Origin: Zygophlyctis sp. KS116
Taxonomy: Eukaryota; Chytridiomycota
Direction: 5' to 3'
Length of the DNA: 58,506 nucleotides
Assembly: GCA_054661495.1 (NCBI GenBank)
Contig: BAAFSQ010000036.1
Coordinates: forward strand, 1 to 58,506
Shown: positions 12,433 through 24,528 of the stretch, piece after piece
Position numbering within the stretch: position 1 is the first letter of the stretch
How the letters are laid out: the number at the start of each line of letters is the position of its first letter
Translations under genes and position numbers: made by a program
Notes under the pieces: generated by a model
The model's database searches: none
What the model was told of the DNA's origin: nothing
What the model saw: the letters and a program-made list of their open reading frames with translations, nothing else

Positions 12433-14060
12433 ATGACATATCCAAAGGTAGCCATCATTGGGGCCGGTGCATCTGGCCTCTGTTCAATCAAGGAATGCCT
12501 GGATGCAGGATTAGATATTGTCTGCTTTGAACAGGAATCTGGTCTTGGAGGACTTTGGCGTCTTCATTCCTCTAAAAAGTCTAGTCATTCGTCTGTTTAT
12601 GACTCGACCGTTTGTAATACATCTAAACAGTAAATATTATTAATCGTTAATATTCAGGATGACTGCATTCAGTGACTTTCCGTTTCCAGAAGAATGGCCA
12701 ACTTATCTACCGGCTGATCTGATGGGCGAATATTTGGAAATGTATGCAGAGAACTTTGGACTACTTGACTGTATAAAATTCAATCGTATCATATCAAGTG
12801 TATCTCCACAGCTAGATATAAATGGTGAGCACAACGGAAGATGGGAGCTGGTTGTTGAAAACACACGGAAGAGAGGAGTAGAATTGAAAAGAAGAGAGGC
12901 ACCGCTAGATCTTGAATCTCTTTCTAATTCTTTGGATAATATCAAGGATAGTAAAGAACGGGGTAAAAAAATGGTATTTGATCGGGTAATTGTTGCAACC
13001 GGACACCACTGGAAACCAAATTTACCAGAATTTCAAGGGATGGAGTTATTTCAGGGTAAAACTATGCATTCAAATTCTTATGTAATTTTTTTATATTTAT
13101 GAAAAAGAAAGTTCCTTATCCATTCAAGGATTCATCAGTTTTAATTGTAGGATCTGGGTCAAGTGGCCTAGATATAGCTTCAGAGTTGGCATCTCATTCA
13201 AAACAAGTTTATGTGTCTTCTAGATCAGGTGCATGGGTACTTCCCAAATTTGGGTTTTTTGGATTACCAACTGATCAGGTAACTTCAAGAGCTTTGTATT
13301 CTCTTCCAAAGCCTGTAATTAATTTTGCATTTGAATCAATGTCCAAAATATACTCTGGTACATCATCTTTAAAGCCTTCACATGCACTCTTGGAAGGCCA
13401 GCCAACAATTAATGGAGAATTTGCTGAGAAAGTTGGATCTGGAAAAATCATTATCAAGCCAAACATTACACGCTTTTTGGATTTTGAAACTATACAATTT
13501 GAAGATGACTCTGAAATTAAAGTTGATACCGTCATTTACTGTACAGGATATAGAGTTGAAAATCACTTTTTAGAATCAAATCAAGTTCTTGGAAAGGAAG
13601 ATGGTTCTCCCAGAATTGTATCTTCATAATTCTAATTATTTAGCATTTATATAAGCATATATTTCCTATCAAATATAGAAATATTGCTTGGATAGGATTA
13701 GTTCAATCAACTTCTTCAATATTTCCTATTGCTGAAATGCAAGCAAGATGGGTCTCAAGAGTGTTTTCAGGTGAATTAAGTCTTCCATCCTTGAAGAAAA
13801 TGAGAGATGAACATGATCAAGACTGGATGATTCATTGTGACCGGTATATTGACAGAGAGCGTCTTTTACTCAAGGTTGATTACTTATCTTATATGGATAT
13901 GATTGCATCCAAAATTGGATGTCTTCCAGATCTTGGATCACTTTGGTTAAACGACTGGAAATTAGCATCTCAGTTATCTTTCGGACCTATTTTACCCAGT
14001 CAATATCGTTTATCTGGTCCTGGAACTTGGGCTGGAGCAAGGAAAGCGATTATGAGATAA
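12433..14060 (+). CDS. Flavin-containing monooxygenase
   Basis: Class B flavin monooxygenase: FAD- and NADPH-dependent oxygenation of soft nucleophiles (N or S). Visible are the FAD Rossmann motif GAGASG, the GLGGLW motif, the FMO signature FQGKTMHSNSY, the NADPH motif GSGSSG, and a C-terminal block (HLYKHIFPIKYRNIAWIG, then SIFPIAEMQARW) typical of FMOs. Four exons; introns 12630-12657 (28 nt), 13082-13107 (26 nt) and 13618-13643 (26 nt). 515 residues, normal length. The substrate cannot be told. It starts 50 nt after the LEUNIG-like gene on the same strand. Confidence 0.93.
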
Positions 14061-14070
14061 GGTTAGAGTG

Positions 14071-15283
14071 ATGAATTTTGAAAGATTTCTTAATATTCAA
14101 GAACCGCTAATGCAAGTTTACAATTTAGAATTGTTATACATTCTTCTCATGACATTGCTAGGAAGTATAATCATGATCGCATGGGGTAATTTCATTCGCA
14201 ATTATTTACTACGATGGATAATTGCAAAGTTTGTTTTTTACATGCCTCTGAATAAAGAAATTGATTTTAAAGAAATAACGATCCTTGAATTTCTATCGGA
14301 CGGATTGAATATTAGAGTTGGCGGAGTAGTCAATGAATCGGCATTGTTAATTCCAGTTTATATTAAAGTATTCATCAAGGAAATATTCATTTTTGATACA
14401 GATGCTACAGAACCATTCTTTTCAGTCATTTTATCGGAACCGATTTTAATCGGCAAAGGAGATATGCACTTGGATCAAGAAATGCAAGTTAAAATATTAA
14501 AAAAGGAACGATTTCAAGAGTTTGTATGTCGAGGGATATTAGGAATGAAGCAATCAGATGTTAAACTAAAAGGGACTGGTGATTTTGATTTTTGGTTAGT
14601 TAAAGTATCAAACTTGGCATTAGAAAAAAACATTTATTTCAAAGATGGAGAAACAAGTGATTCAAGTGAATCAAAAATTATACCAAATATGATCTTTAAG
14701 CCGATGCCAGTTTTACCCAGTTTGTATATTTTTTTAGATTTTTTGATGTTTTAGAGGATCTATTGTTGGAGGTTGCATTATAGAATTTTCTTCTCCTCCG
14801 ATTCTTAGCTTCTCACTTCCAGTCATAAAATTCAATATTACTTTAAATGGATCGACGTTTGCTGGAGGAGACTTGCAAGGACTGATTATTGGACCAAATT
14901 CGTCATCAGTAAACGTGTCTATTCATTTGAAATCTGTTGTATTATCAAAAAATCCAGTAAAAGGAATAGCTTCAACTGCAAAAGGATTTCTAAAAGGAGC
15001 TGTTACAGGTACTTTAAATGGATTACTCTTTGGGAATTGGGGACATGGAATATCTATAGTTGGAGTTCATAAATTTGAATTGTATACTAGTTCTGGATTT
15101 AGAGTAAAATGGCTAGAAGAGGTCTTTGAAACTCTAGAGATAGAAAAAGATTTAGAAGCAGTTAAAAGATTAAGATCAAATGCGGGTAAAGTCGCAAAGA
15201 ATGTAAAAGATGGATTTGTTAATGTCTCTGGATCTTTTGTAGATGCAGCAGTTAAAAGTGGATCAAAGTGCGTAATTATGTAA
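14071..15283 (+). CDS. Membrane-anchored unknown, beta-rich (possible DUF3712/LEA-like)
   Basis: A 393-residue protein with one N-terminal membrane anchor (residues about 20-45, LLYILLMTLLGSIIMIAWG). The rest is rich in alternating beta-strand patterns (LNIRVGGVVNESALLIPVYI, VKLKGTGDFDFWLVKVSNLAL) and would lie on one side of the membrane. The pattern recalls LEA14/DUF3712-like fungal membrane proteins, but I cannot confirm this. One 31-nt intron (14724-14754) joins VLPSL to GSIVGGC. ATG 14071 is preferred over the in-frame GTG at 14068. The C-terminus is basic and helical and ends with SGSKCVIM. That tail is CaaX-like in form, but with V and I before the final M after a Cys, so prenylation is conceivable and unproven. 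Confidence 0.55.
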
Positions 15284-15301
15284 TACCATAATATTTGTTT
15301 T

Positions 15302-15307
15302 ATGTGA
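15302..15307 (+). promoter_or_regulatory. Minimal upstream ORF (ATG-TGA)
   Basis: An ATG followed at once by TGA lies 26 nt before the chosen chitin synthase start, in the 44-nt spacer after the previous gene. If the transcript starts upstream of it, this start-stop element could slow ribosomes. It may equally fall outside the mRNA. Confidence 0.25.
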
Positions 15308-15327
15308 ATCGGACCAAGACTTTTCCC

Positions 15328-17629
15328 ATGAATATGAACTCTAATTGCATAGAGATCCCTGTGCCTAAAGAATATTTACAGGCATGTAGCTCCATCAGAC
15401 ATGCCGAATTTACAAGTTTGAAATATACGCCAATTGTAGATTCGCCTGATGAGTTTGGCTCTTTATCTTTGCCCGAATACGAAATGAGGCAAAATGCTTT
15501 AGGAAGGCACACTGAATTATTTATTGTGATTACAATGTACAATGAGTCCGAAGTATTCCTTGCTAGGACACTTTCGGCAACAATTTTGAATATCAAGTAT
15601 CTCTGCGATCACCGGACAAAGCGATCGTGGGGGCCAAATGGATGGATGAATGCAGTCATTTGTATTATAGCTGATGGTGTATCAAATATCAATCAGAGAG
15701 TATTAAAACTTTTGAATATCATGGGAGCATTTCCTCTAGGATATGAATTAAGTTGTGTTTTTGGAGATAAACCAGTTATCGGACATCGATTCGAATTTAC
15801 AACTCAAGTATCTATTGATGAGAATCTTCAATTATTAACTCACAAGGATGGAATAATTCCTACACAGATTTGTTTCTTTCTAAAAGAGAAAAATGCGAAA
15901 AAGATCAACTCTCATAGATGGTTCTTCAATGCATTTGGGAAAAAATTAAATCCAAATATATGTATTCTTTTGGATGTTGGGACAGCTCCTAAAGAAAATG
16001 CATTTTATCATCTTTGGAGAGGTAATCATCATTTACTGTTAAATTGTAGCTTTTGATCGAGATTCACGGTTAGGCGGTGCATGTGGAGAAGTAATTACTG
16101 ATTGGAATAGAAAAACATTCTGGAATCCATTTGTAGCAAGTCAACATTTTGAATACAAGATGACAAACCAGTTGGACAAGCCATTAGAGTCGTTATTTGG
16201 ATACATTCAGGTTCTTCCTGGCGCATTCAGTGCTTATAGATACAGCGCACTTCAAAATTCAAAGGCAGAAATTGGTCCGCTTGCATCATATTTTAGAGGG
16301 GATAATCATACAAATTATTCTGATAACATTTTTTCCGCAAATATGTATCTTGCCGAAGATCGCATTTTATGTTTTGAACTTATTACAAAGGCTGGAGAGA
16401 GCTGGACCTTGAAATACGTTAAAAGTGCAAAAGCTATTACAGACGTACCAAAATCACTTCCTGAATTGATTTGTCAGGTATCTTGTAGTTTCATAATTTT
16501 TAGAGGAGGCGATGGCTAAACGGATCTTTCTTTGTTGCTGTTCACGCGGTTTCAAACATTTTTTGCATTTTCAATTCTTCGCATTCAATTCTTCGAAAAT
16601 TGATATACTGCTTTCAATTTTTATACATTTTGATCAATATTCTCATCAGCTGGTTTGCAATTGGAAATTATTACATCTTTTTCGTTTTTATATTCAGAAA
16701 TCTAGAGCAAAATGATCCTTTTATGGGTTATTCTAGGACAGTATTTGATATATTGAATTATGCTTACATTGCATGCATGTTAATTCTTCTTATATTGTCT
16801 TTTGGTAATCGACCACAAGGATCTTCAAAGCTTTATTATAGCTTAGCGGCTATGATGTCGATAAACGTTCTATTTGTATTGGGAGTGGGCTTTTATCAAA
16901 TATATTTGGTTCTCTCCAAGGTTGGATCGTGGATGGAATTTTGGACAGAGATGGGGAATCAAACTACACTACGCAATATTTTTATTTCTTTGGTATCTTC
17001 TTATGGTGTTTTTATTATCTCTGCAATTTTTTATGCTGATCCTCTTCATATTTTTACGTCTATTTTACAATATCTTATACTGATCCCAACTTGGATTAAT
17101 ATATTTATGGTATACGCTTTTGCTAATCTGCATGATACATCATGGGGTACAAAGGGGGCTCATTCGTTTCTAAATCAGTCATTGAGATCCACACCAGTTC
17201 TTGTGGGTGATGTTGGACAGAATTCACTCAATAAAATAAATTTGGAAACGCTTGAGCAACAATATCGAATCAATAAATGGGAGCTAAGTAAGCCAGAAAA
17301 AGATAAGAGGCCTGACAGTGATAAGCGTGCTAAATTGGATGATTATTTTAGGTAGCAAAATGATTTATAACTGTAGGGAATTCCGGACCAAACTTATGCT
17401 ACTCTGGGTGTTTTCTAATTTAGTTGTAATTTACTTGGTGACTGCTACATCATTTTTCTCATCAGATGGTGTACTGGGATCTAACGCATATATATCACTC
17501 CTATTCGTTTTATTTCTGTTGATCAGTATTCTGCGCCTATTTGGGTCTATGATGTATTTATTTGGATGTATAGTTGCATTTTTTAGTTTTTTTATGTTTA
17601 AGCATCAAATGTTTGTACCCAGAAGCTGA
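15328..17629 (+). CDS. CHS: Chitin synthase, division I
   Basis: Plasma-membrane GT2 enzyme polymerising UDP-GlcNAc into chitin. Seen in order: an N-terminal CHS block ([10 protein letters not shown]), the catalytic core with [22 protein letters not shown] and [10 protein letters not shown], the product-site QRRRW (created by splicing), then a cluster of about six or seven membrane helices and a C-terminal helix pair. Introns 16022-16049 (28 nt), 16478-16503 (26 nt) and 17352-17376 (25 nt). 740 residues, short because the usual long N-terminal tail is missing. A frame without an ATG extends upstream to 15292 and encodes FYVNRTKTF, which resembles conserved sequence, so the true start may involve an unseen exon. 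It converges on the POMGNT2-like gene with 1 nt between stops. Confidence 0.93.
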
Positions 17630-17630
17630 A

Positions 17631-19707
17631 TTATATTTTGCAATATATTAAATTACCCCAGTAACCTTTGTATCCAGGGACGATTGGACGTATAGCCACT
17701 TTAGCACTAAATTTCAGGTTATATGTTGAATTACGTTGTATTTGGAGTCAAGCCAGATATGACGATAGATGATGAATTTGCTCTTGTCACATACTCTTTC
17801 CCATTTACCTGGACATTATATTGCGTGACAGGTGCTTCATTCCAAGGAGCATTCCTGAAATGAGTAAATAATAGTTATGTACCATGCCATCCAAAGTTCA
17901 TCAGGCTTTCGTCGAGGATCTTGCAAGCATTCAGCTTCATTTATAGCAGCCGGTTTGATAAACGAGGCTTCAAAATAATTTGTTTCATATATATTTTTCA
18001 GTACAGTAGTTCTTGAAGCTTCCAAGGCATCGTCGATAGTATCTATGATCTCTATGAGGTTAACTTTAGTGTCTTGATAAATTCTATAAAGCCAAAAGGG
18101 AGAAGAGCAACATAGATGTTCAGGTACCGTGTTAGTAGATAGGATTTTCTCCTGCTCTTCTTTTGGCAAATGTACAATTCCACCATTCAACTGATCTCTG
18201 TTTGGATGTCCAACTGTACTATCTTCATCCTTATTTTCCCACGCTCGATAAATCATATCCATCCCCGGAAGTTCAGCAAGAGTCTTGTATGGTGTGTAAT
18301 TGTGACTGGGCACAGCAAAAGGAAATAATTCCAAAACTACTGTGCCTCGTCGACAAAACATTGTCATGACGACGATGGAACCATGCATGCCTATTACGAC
18401 TCTTGCTCGTCGTAAGTATTTGATTTGTTCTTCAAAAGAGTGATCTTCGTTACTCACCAAGACAACCTCTAATCCGTATTTCTTTTTTAATCCAGATAGC
18501 AACTCTTCTTGATTCAAAATCAATCTGTTTTTCTTTCTGATCAGGATGATTATCAGATCAGTCTCTTTAAGATCCATTGCTGAATTCTTATTTCCAAAAA
18601 GATTTGATTTTAGTTCGATAGGAGGAAAATTCAACTCGTTTTCATCAAAAGCATCTTTAATACCCAGCCTTTGTAAAATTGTCTTTGCAACATCCCGGAC
18701 ATATATTCCATTCAGTTCTTTATTCTGTATCTTGGCCTGAGGAATAAAAAATCCATATTGATAAAAAGTAGCAATCTTGTTATTTCCTAAAACAGCGTCT
18801 TTGAAACAAGTAATAGTATCTACCGATTCAACATATTTCCTAAATCGAAGCGGATAATCAGTGAAATAATGAAAAGGTCTGCTTGATTCAGTTTCACCGA
18901 ACTCGTCCATTATCATTAAATAATGATCGCGACTAAAAGGCTTACTATCTTGAGTTGCAGAAGCATATTCCTTTAGTGTAAAGAATAATCCCAATATATC
19001 ATCATGAAGATTATGCATAATATTATTTGGGTGTAGCCTTGAAAAAAGAAAATGCGTTTTAGTCTCATATCGCATCTTTACATTCTTAAATGTAGGATTA
19101 TATGGTGAGACTTCAGAGAAACGCCAGTAGAACTTGTTGTGTCCTTCTACCGTGTTAAGTTCGATGAAAAGATATTCTGTTTCATTAAAAGGTACGTATT
19201 GCATAACAGACTTTGATGTTTTAAGAATAAACCATTCTTTATGCTTTGGATGATAACATAAATTACGAATGCGGCACATACTACATACTTAGAAAATCAA
19301 TAAATACCGATAAAGTCGTTTTTCTCCTCTGCACCATACGTCTGAACTCGGCAGAGTCTTCCAAAAGTATGTTTTCGAAGTATCATTATGATCAACTCCC
19401 TTTGGCAATTGGTCAATCGTGTCTTCGTCTTTGTATTTACCCAATCTTTGCGGTTCCATACCTTCTAATGTAAATAGCGGATGAGCATACCGTTTACTGC
19501 TGCGCCTGCATTGTCTGATGATGGGTATTGAAACCACATCACAAAATACAGACATCCAAGAATTGTTATTGAGGCCAGAGTCAGGCGAAACCAGGGAATA
19601 GTATTCATTTTGTTCTTTTTATATTTATCATCGTCATGGATAGGCAAATCATCAAAAGAAGAAGAGCCTGACCGGTTCTTTAGTGTAGTCTTCTTTGAAC
19701 CTGCCAT
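17631..19707 (-). CDS. POMGNT2-like GT61 glycosyltransferase with FnIII tail
   Basis: A 655-residue type II membrane protein of the GT61 (EOGT/POMGNT2) family. POMGNT2 adds beta-1,4-GlcNAc to O-mannose in the ER, in dystroglycan-type glycan synthesis. Seen: cytosolic tail, signal anchor (about residues 38-58), WCRGEKRLYR followed by CRIRNLCYHP, GMHGSIVVMTMFCRRGTVVLE, and a long block (TVGHPNRDQLNGGIVHL, VPEHLCCSSPFWLYRIYQDT) that strongly resembles animal POMGNT2. The last two exons add NAPWNEAPVTQYNVQVNG and SIVISGLTPNTTAKVAI, a fibronectin III pattern also C-terminal in POMGNT2. Introns: 19465-19490, 19281-19307, 17855-17882 and 17707-17734 (26-28 nt). The stop is 1 nt from the convergent chitin synthase stop. 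Confidence 0.85.
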
Positions 19708-19755
19708 TGGGAATTATCTCGCGTCTCGGAAAGATCTCAAGTTACAATTTATTAA

Positions 19756-21252
19756 TTATACAATCACTTTAGATCGGTAAATCTTATTATTCTACTCATT
19801 AATGTTTGTAATAGTTTACCCTTTGTACAGATTCTAGATCAAGTTCTGCCCTTCTTTTATCTCTTAACAAGTGTCCGATTTCTGCTTGAAGCTCTATTTT
19901 AGATTTTTTTAATTCATCAATCTCAAAATGAAGGCGAGATGTTTCAAGATTGAATTGATCAATATTGATTTTAAGATCATTCTTTGACTTTAACATGATT
20001 TCTGAGATTTGGTTATCCCTCTCTCTGATCAAACTTTTGTAATGATCTTCCATATAAATATTTGATTTTGATGCCTTAACTGCTTCATTTACTGCGGTAG
20101 TTTTCTCTGAATTAGAGCAATTTAGTAAATTATCAAGTTCTGCAATTCGGTTATGAGCAACTTCAAGTTCTGTCTTTTTCTTTTCCATTTCAAATATAAT
20201 CTTTTTAATCAATGATGAATGTTCATCAGTCAGAGAATGCAAGGTTTGCTTTGATCCATGTAATTTGCCTTTCAGATCTATAAAGTCCGAGTATTTTTCT
20301 ATTACCTGAAATCTCCTTGTTTAATAAAAGAAACTTTGTGCTTAGAATATTACTGCATTCATTAGAGTTTGTAAAAGATTCCAGTATATCGCTAAGACCA
20401 AGATTCTCGATGCAATTTTCATAGTCTTTCACTAAATCTTTTCTTGATTGAATCCATCGGCCTGCCCTTTCGTAATCATGTAGTAAATTTTGAAATTTCG
20501 TTTCGGACACTCCAATTTTGCTTTTTAAACGAGTACATTCTGCTTGTAATTCTTGGTTAAACTTTGAACCGATTTCAAACTTGTCGATCAATTCAAATAT
20601 CTGATTTGCCAGAAAACAATTTTCTTCCCTGTACCATTCCAAGTCTTGAACCGGATCTTGAATTAGTTAAAATTAAACACACTCTTTTCCTTTTTATTAT
20701 TGTCATTTTCCAATATTGAAATTTTCTCTTTGCATGCATCTAATTCTGATGTTAAAGATTGAGATTTAAATAGCTGCTGATTGCATTCATGACATTCATT
20801 TCTACAATTTTAAGAATTGATTGATCAAACCTAGATTTACAATCTAATTTCTTTTTCATTGATTTTACTGCTTTTTCTGCTAATGCCATTCTCTGATCAT
20901 ATGCCTTCAATATAGGAATTGCAGAAATCACATCCATCGCGTCCTTGGCATGTACCGTGTCTTTTAGCGAAGAATTCGGACATTCCTTGATTTGGCTAGA
21001 ATACCATTCCAATAATTGATTCTGTTTATGAACTTATATTAATATGGGTTTTTGAGTACTTATAGATTTCAAAGCTTCATCATTTGATTGATGATTTAAA
21101 GTAATATTTTGAGAATGTCCGATCGATGGAGGTGGTCGATTACTATATAGTAACTTTGTATCGAGCTTTCCTCTACTTCCAGGAGGAGGTATATCTTGAT
21201 CCTTTTCAATTTGATTTATTGGTAGACTTGATGGAGAGATATGCTCGGTCAT
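19756..21252 (-). CDS. Coiled-coil protein, unknown
   Basis: About 430 residues. A proline-rich, probably disordered N-terminus (IPPPGSRGK, NRPPPSIGH) precedes a long coiled coil (QLLEWYSSQIKE, LDACKEKISILENDN, EVAHNRIAELDNLL, DELKKSKIELQAEIGHLL). Exons are joined across introns of 26-29 nt; retaining any of them breaks the frame. The last exon is uncertain: splicing near 19790-19817 gives an end at 19756, while unspliced reading stops at 19799. No family recognised. In a flagellated cell a centrosome/basal-body or cytoskeletal role is possible but unsupported. It starts 176 nt from the divergent RGS gene, a longer than usual spacer containing a CRE-like site. Confidence 0.65.
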
Positions 21253-21370
21253 TACGTGTCGGTTTCTATAATCAAGTCGGCGATTTCTAAATTTTCAGGT
21301 AGTTATTCTCAACTCTGTTTAACAGAAAATAATTGAAGCTACTTTTTAATGAGGAAACACCAACACATGA

Positions 21371-21378
21371 TTACGTCA
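21371..21378. promoter_or_regulatory. CRE/ATF-like site TTACGTCA
   Basis: TTACGTCA matches the consensus bound by CREB/ATF-type bZIP factors. It sits 51 nt before the RGS start and in the shared divergent spacer with the coiled-coil gene. A second ATTACGTG-type half lies at the start of the leftward gene. Function is inferred from the sequence only. Confidence 0.35.
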
Positions 21379-21428
21379 GCATTTAAAATCAGGCGTTTTC
21401 CACCTCCAAACATCATAATCATAATAAA

Positions 21429-22061
21429 ATGACAGAAACTAAAGTTTCAATTAAAGGCATTCTTGTTAATGAATATCTCCCACCCTATTCTTTAAAGGAA
21501 TTCCATGAGCATTGTAAGAAATGCAAGTGTGAAGAACTGGTGGATGTTGTGGTTGCCATTTACACTTATCAATTAGACTATGAATCATCAGTTAATTATG
21601 AGAATTCTGCCGATCAGCAAGTTCTTGAACTAAACACAGATGAGGTTATTAAGGATCGCAAAAGAAACAGATCATTAACCAGCAAATTGATGCAATTGAT
21701 ATCCGGACGGAGAGTGTCCGAACAGTCATTTCCAAGGGAAGAAGTTGAAGTCGCTACAGAATCAATGCAAACAAAACAATCTTCACAATCTTCTAGCAAG
21801 AGAGCTTCTAATCCAAAATCTCTAGAACAAAAATTAGTATACATCATAAACACTTTTATAAAGCCAAACTCTCCAAGACAAATCAATATTCCTTTTATTA
21901 TATCTCAAAATTTGATGAAAAACTATGACTCTGGTAACAAAGGACCTAGTTTGTTTTCAGAATGTTTAGAGCACTGTGAAATGATTCTAAAAACATCTGC
22001 ACTGCCAAGCTTTGTTTCTGAAAGAAAACAATCTGCACTCAAATTAAGAGACTTAAACTGA
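21429..22061 (+). CDS. RGS-domain protein (G-protein regulator)
   Basis: Regulator of G-protein signalling, accelerating GTP hydrolysis by G-alpha subunits. The 210-residue protein is essentially one RGS domain: the N-terminal helices (YSLKEFHEHCKKCKCEELVDVV) and the C-terminal half (YIINTFIKPNSPRQINIP, SLFSECLEHCEMILKTSALPSFV) are clear. They are separated by a serine/arginine-rich insert of about 80 residues that is probably disordered. Single exon. It points toward the phosphatase gene, with 11 nt between the stop codons. Confidence 0.8.
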   Translation: MTETKVSIKGILVNEYLPPYSLKEFHEHCKKCKCEELVDVVVAIYTYQLDYESSVNYENSADQQVLELNTDEVIKDRKRNRSLTSKLMQLISGRRVSEQSFPREEVEVATESMQTKQSSQSSSKRASNPKSLEQKLVYIINTFIKPNSPRQINIPFIISQNLMKNYDSGNKGPSLFSECLEHCEMILKTSALPSFVSERKQSALKLRDLN

Positions 22062-22072
22062 TACTGAAAAAA

Positions 22073-22817
22073 TCAGACTGGTTTTTGATATTCTGGCGGT
22101 AAATGATCTCTTGAATCTAAAACTTTAGGAGTAAAAACAATATGAGGTGGATGATAAACTTCAGTTTCTGAATTCTGACTTTCAGCATTGATTATCGCAG
22201 TGTTAATATAAGCCTCTAGTATGTTGACGCTTGTATTATGATGAGTAAATATGTTCATTTTATCCAGGCTTTGATGTAATAATGACGATAAGATAATCCG
22301 AAGTAATCTTCCATGTACTAAAACATTAGCAAGTAAAATTACAAACAAAGATTATCTTGGTCTCTGGTCTTTCCAAAATTGAATAAATTGCAGGAATAGC
22401 TCTACTTTCAACTTGTAGAGGCGATTCCCCGCCCGGACAAGCAGCAGTCAAGTTACCACCGTCCCAATCTTTAATCAGTGGTTTAACAATAGCATTAGAT
22501 TTCCCTTCAAAAACTCCCCAAGAAATTTCTTCCAATTCTTTAACTTCAAGGATTGGAACATCTGGATGGTTCTCCAAGACTATAGCTGCTGTTTCCTGTG
22601 TCCGGATTAAATTAGTAACAATTGCCAAGTCAAATGGAACATTTGCTAGCGAGTCTCTCAGATATTCAGCCTGCTGCCGTCCTCTGGGACTTATTCCTAG
22701 ATTTGATCCAGAGCCTTGTAGACATCCACTGGCATTTTGATCAGTCTCTGCATGTCGGACAAAGTATAGCTCTTTAATCTGGGGCATCATGTTATGTTTA
22801 GACTGATTATTGAGCAT
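22073..22817 (-). CDS. Histidine phosphatase (phosphoglycerate mutase-like)
   Basis: Branch-1 histidine phosphatase. Phospho-accepting His in YFVRHAETDQN (the usual RHG is RHA here), RTQETAAIV, the acid/base region ELEEISWGVFEG, PGGES, and the second catalytic His in IIFVLHGRLLR, which is created by removing a 25-nt intron (22318-22342). The enzyme could be a cofactor-dependent mutase, fructose-2,6-bisphosphatase-like, or a broad phosphatase; the sequence does not decide. Start ATG 22817; a longer frame begins with TTG and is rejected. 239 residues. Tandem behind the BTB gene. Confidence 0.85.
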
Positions 22818-22946
22818 GTGATACAACAACTGACGTGCTAATAACCAGTGCCCGCAGCCAGTCCCCTGGGACCACTCCTGGAACCACTTACTTAGGGCGA
22901 GTTTCCCATTCAAAATAAAATTTTACTGTCAACTAGATACATTATA

Positions 22947-24495
22947 TTAGAAAAATCCTTTGATAAGCTCCATGATCCCAACCCGCTTGGATCCAGAGGA
23001 TTCTTGCTCATCAGGATCACCAAGATTATACATTGAATACGTTGATTTGAATTCATTTGGTGCAATCCCTTCTTCTGTTGTGTTGGGGTTGGTAGAGTAG
23101 CTCCTGTTTCGACGATTAGTTTCATTCTCTGAATTTGAAGTGTAAGTAATAGTATTAACCACATTTACAGTCGATTGACTTCTGTTTCTTTTAGGTGTAT
23201 ATTCAGAATTGTTATAATTTAAGGTATTGACGGGAGGAACAAATTGTAAATTAGGTACATGAGCCAAATTAACACTCTTTGTAACATTTTTAGGCCGTCT
23301 ATCTAAAAGAAATGACATGGGACGACGATAATTGGGTTGAGATTGCCCATATTGAGATTTTGTATTTTTGTGTTTTAAGAATCCAAATCCAGGTTTCTTA
23401 TTTATATTTTCATCTGGTGCTCCTAAATCCAAGAGATTTGCTCCACCAACAAAAGAGTTATTTGGATCAATTGAGTTGGGTTCAGTGATTAACTTTGGAG
23501 TTGATTCAAAACTATTATCTAACAATTCATAAAGTTTATCAGAAGCTGCTTTGAGAGTCTGAGATGTAGAAAGACGAATACTTGCATTTGAAGGAATAAT
23601 TACTTTTGACTCTTCAACCTTATATGAATCATCTTCAATGCTTTCATCAGAAGCTAGAGAAAGAATATCAACAGGTTTACTTCCAATAGTTGAGTCAAAT
23701 AATTGACTCCTTAATTCTTCAATCGCATCATATCCGTGATTATCTTCAAGGTTGACATCAATGCCAGAGTCATATTTCCTTGAAAATTTTAAATCCATCT
23801 TCTCTAGCAAAGATGACGCTTGGGGAGCTAGATTTTCTTCTGTGATTTGTCGTATTTCTAATAAATTCATATCTTGAATTGGAACAATATCCATTAAAAG
23901 GTATCCAATATTTGCATTTAAAGATTGTGATTTAATAATATGCTTTATAGCTTCATACTTTTCCATGGCAGTTTTTAATTCAAAGTTGATAAAAAAATTC
24001 TGTAAAACTTGTTTGAGAAATTCTGGCCTCTTTTTCGCAGTGTTATCAATGTAATTGTACCAATTCTTGACTGGAAATCTTTCTCGACATTGTTTTACAC
24101 GCTGTTCCACATATTGAAATACAATATTTTCGAGAGAAGGAATAGATAAGATATTTAAGAGATCTAAGCAGTCCCAAACCGTTAAATTATCGACTCTCGG
24201 AACACGCTTAGAATATAGCCATTCGATGACTGCCGGCAAGTAATATTCTAGCTTTGGTTCAAAAGCCAATTTAAATGTAAGCATCTTCCGTCCATAGTGT
24301 AACTCTGATGTATATGATTCACTTTTAGAAAATAAATCATCAAAATAGAAAGACTGAGAAGCTAAAATAACCTTGTGAATTGGAAAAACTGTATATATTA
24401 GTTATAAATATACTACCTGGATATCCATTACTTGCAGAACTCAGTTTCAAAAAAGCGTCCGAATATTTCAAATTTGAATAATATTCGGTAAACAT
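22947..24495 (-). CDS. BTB/POZ-domain protein
   Basis: A 506-residue protein. The N-terminus is a BTB/POZ domain (YSDAFLKL, FPIHKVILASQSFYFDDLFSK, LPAVIEWLYSKRV), followed by a BACK-like helical region (LDLLNILSIPSLENIV, VEQRVKQC). A long polar tail rich in Asn/Ser follows, with several basic-serine motifs (KRNRSQSTVN, RRNRSYSTNPN) that look like kinase sites. BTB proteins often act as Cullin-3 adaptors, but no such partner is shown. One 28-nt intron (24389-24416) completes the BTB fold. Start ATG 24495, 33 nt from the divergent DUF1295 gene. Confidence 0.85.
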
Positions 24496-24528
24496 TTCCT
24501 GATAAAAATAGTCCGAAATTCCGAATTG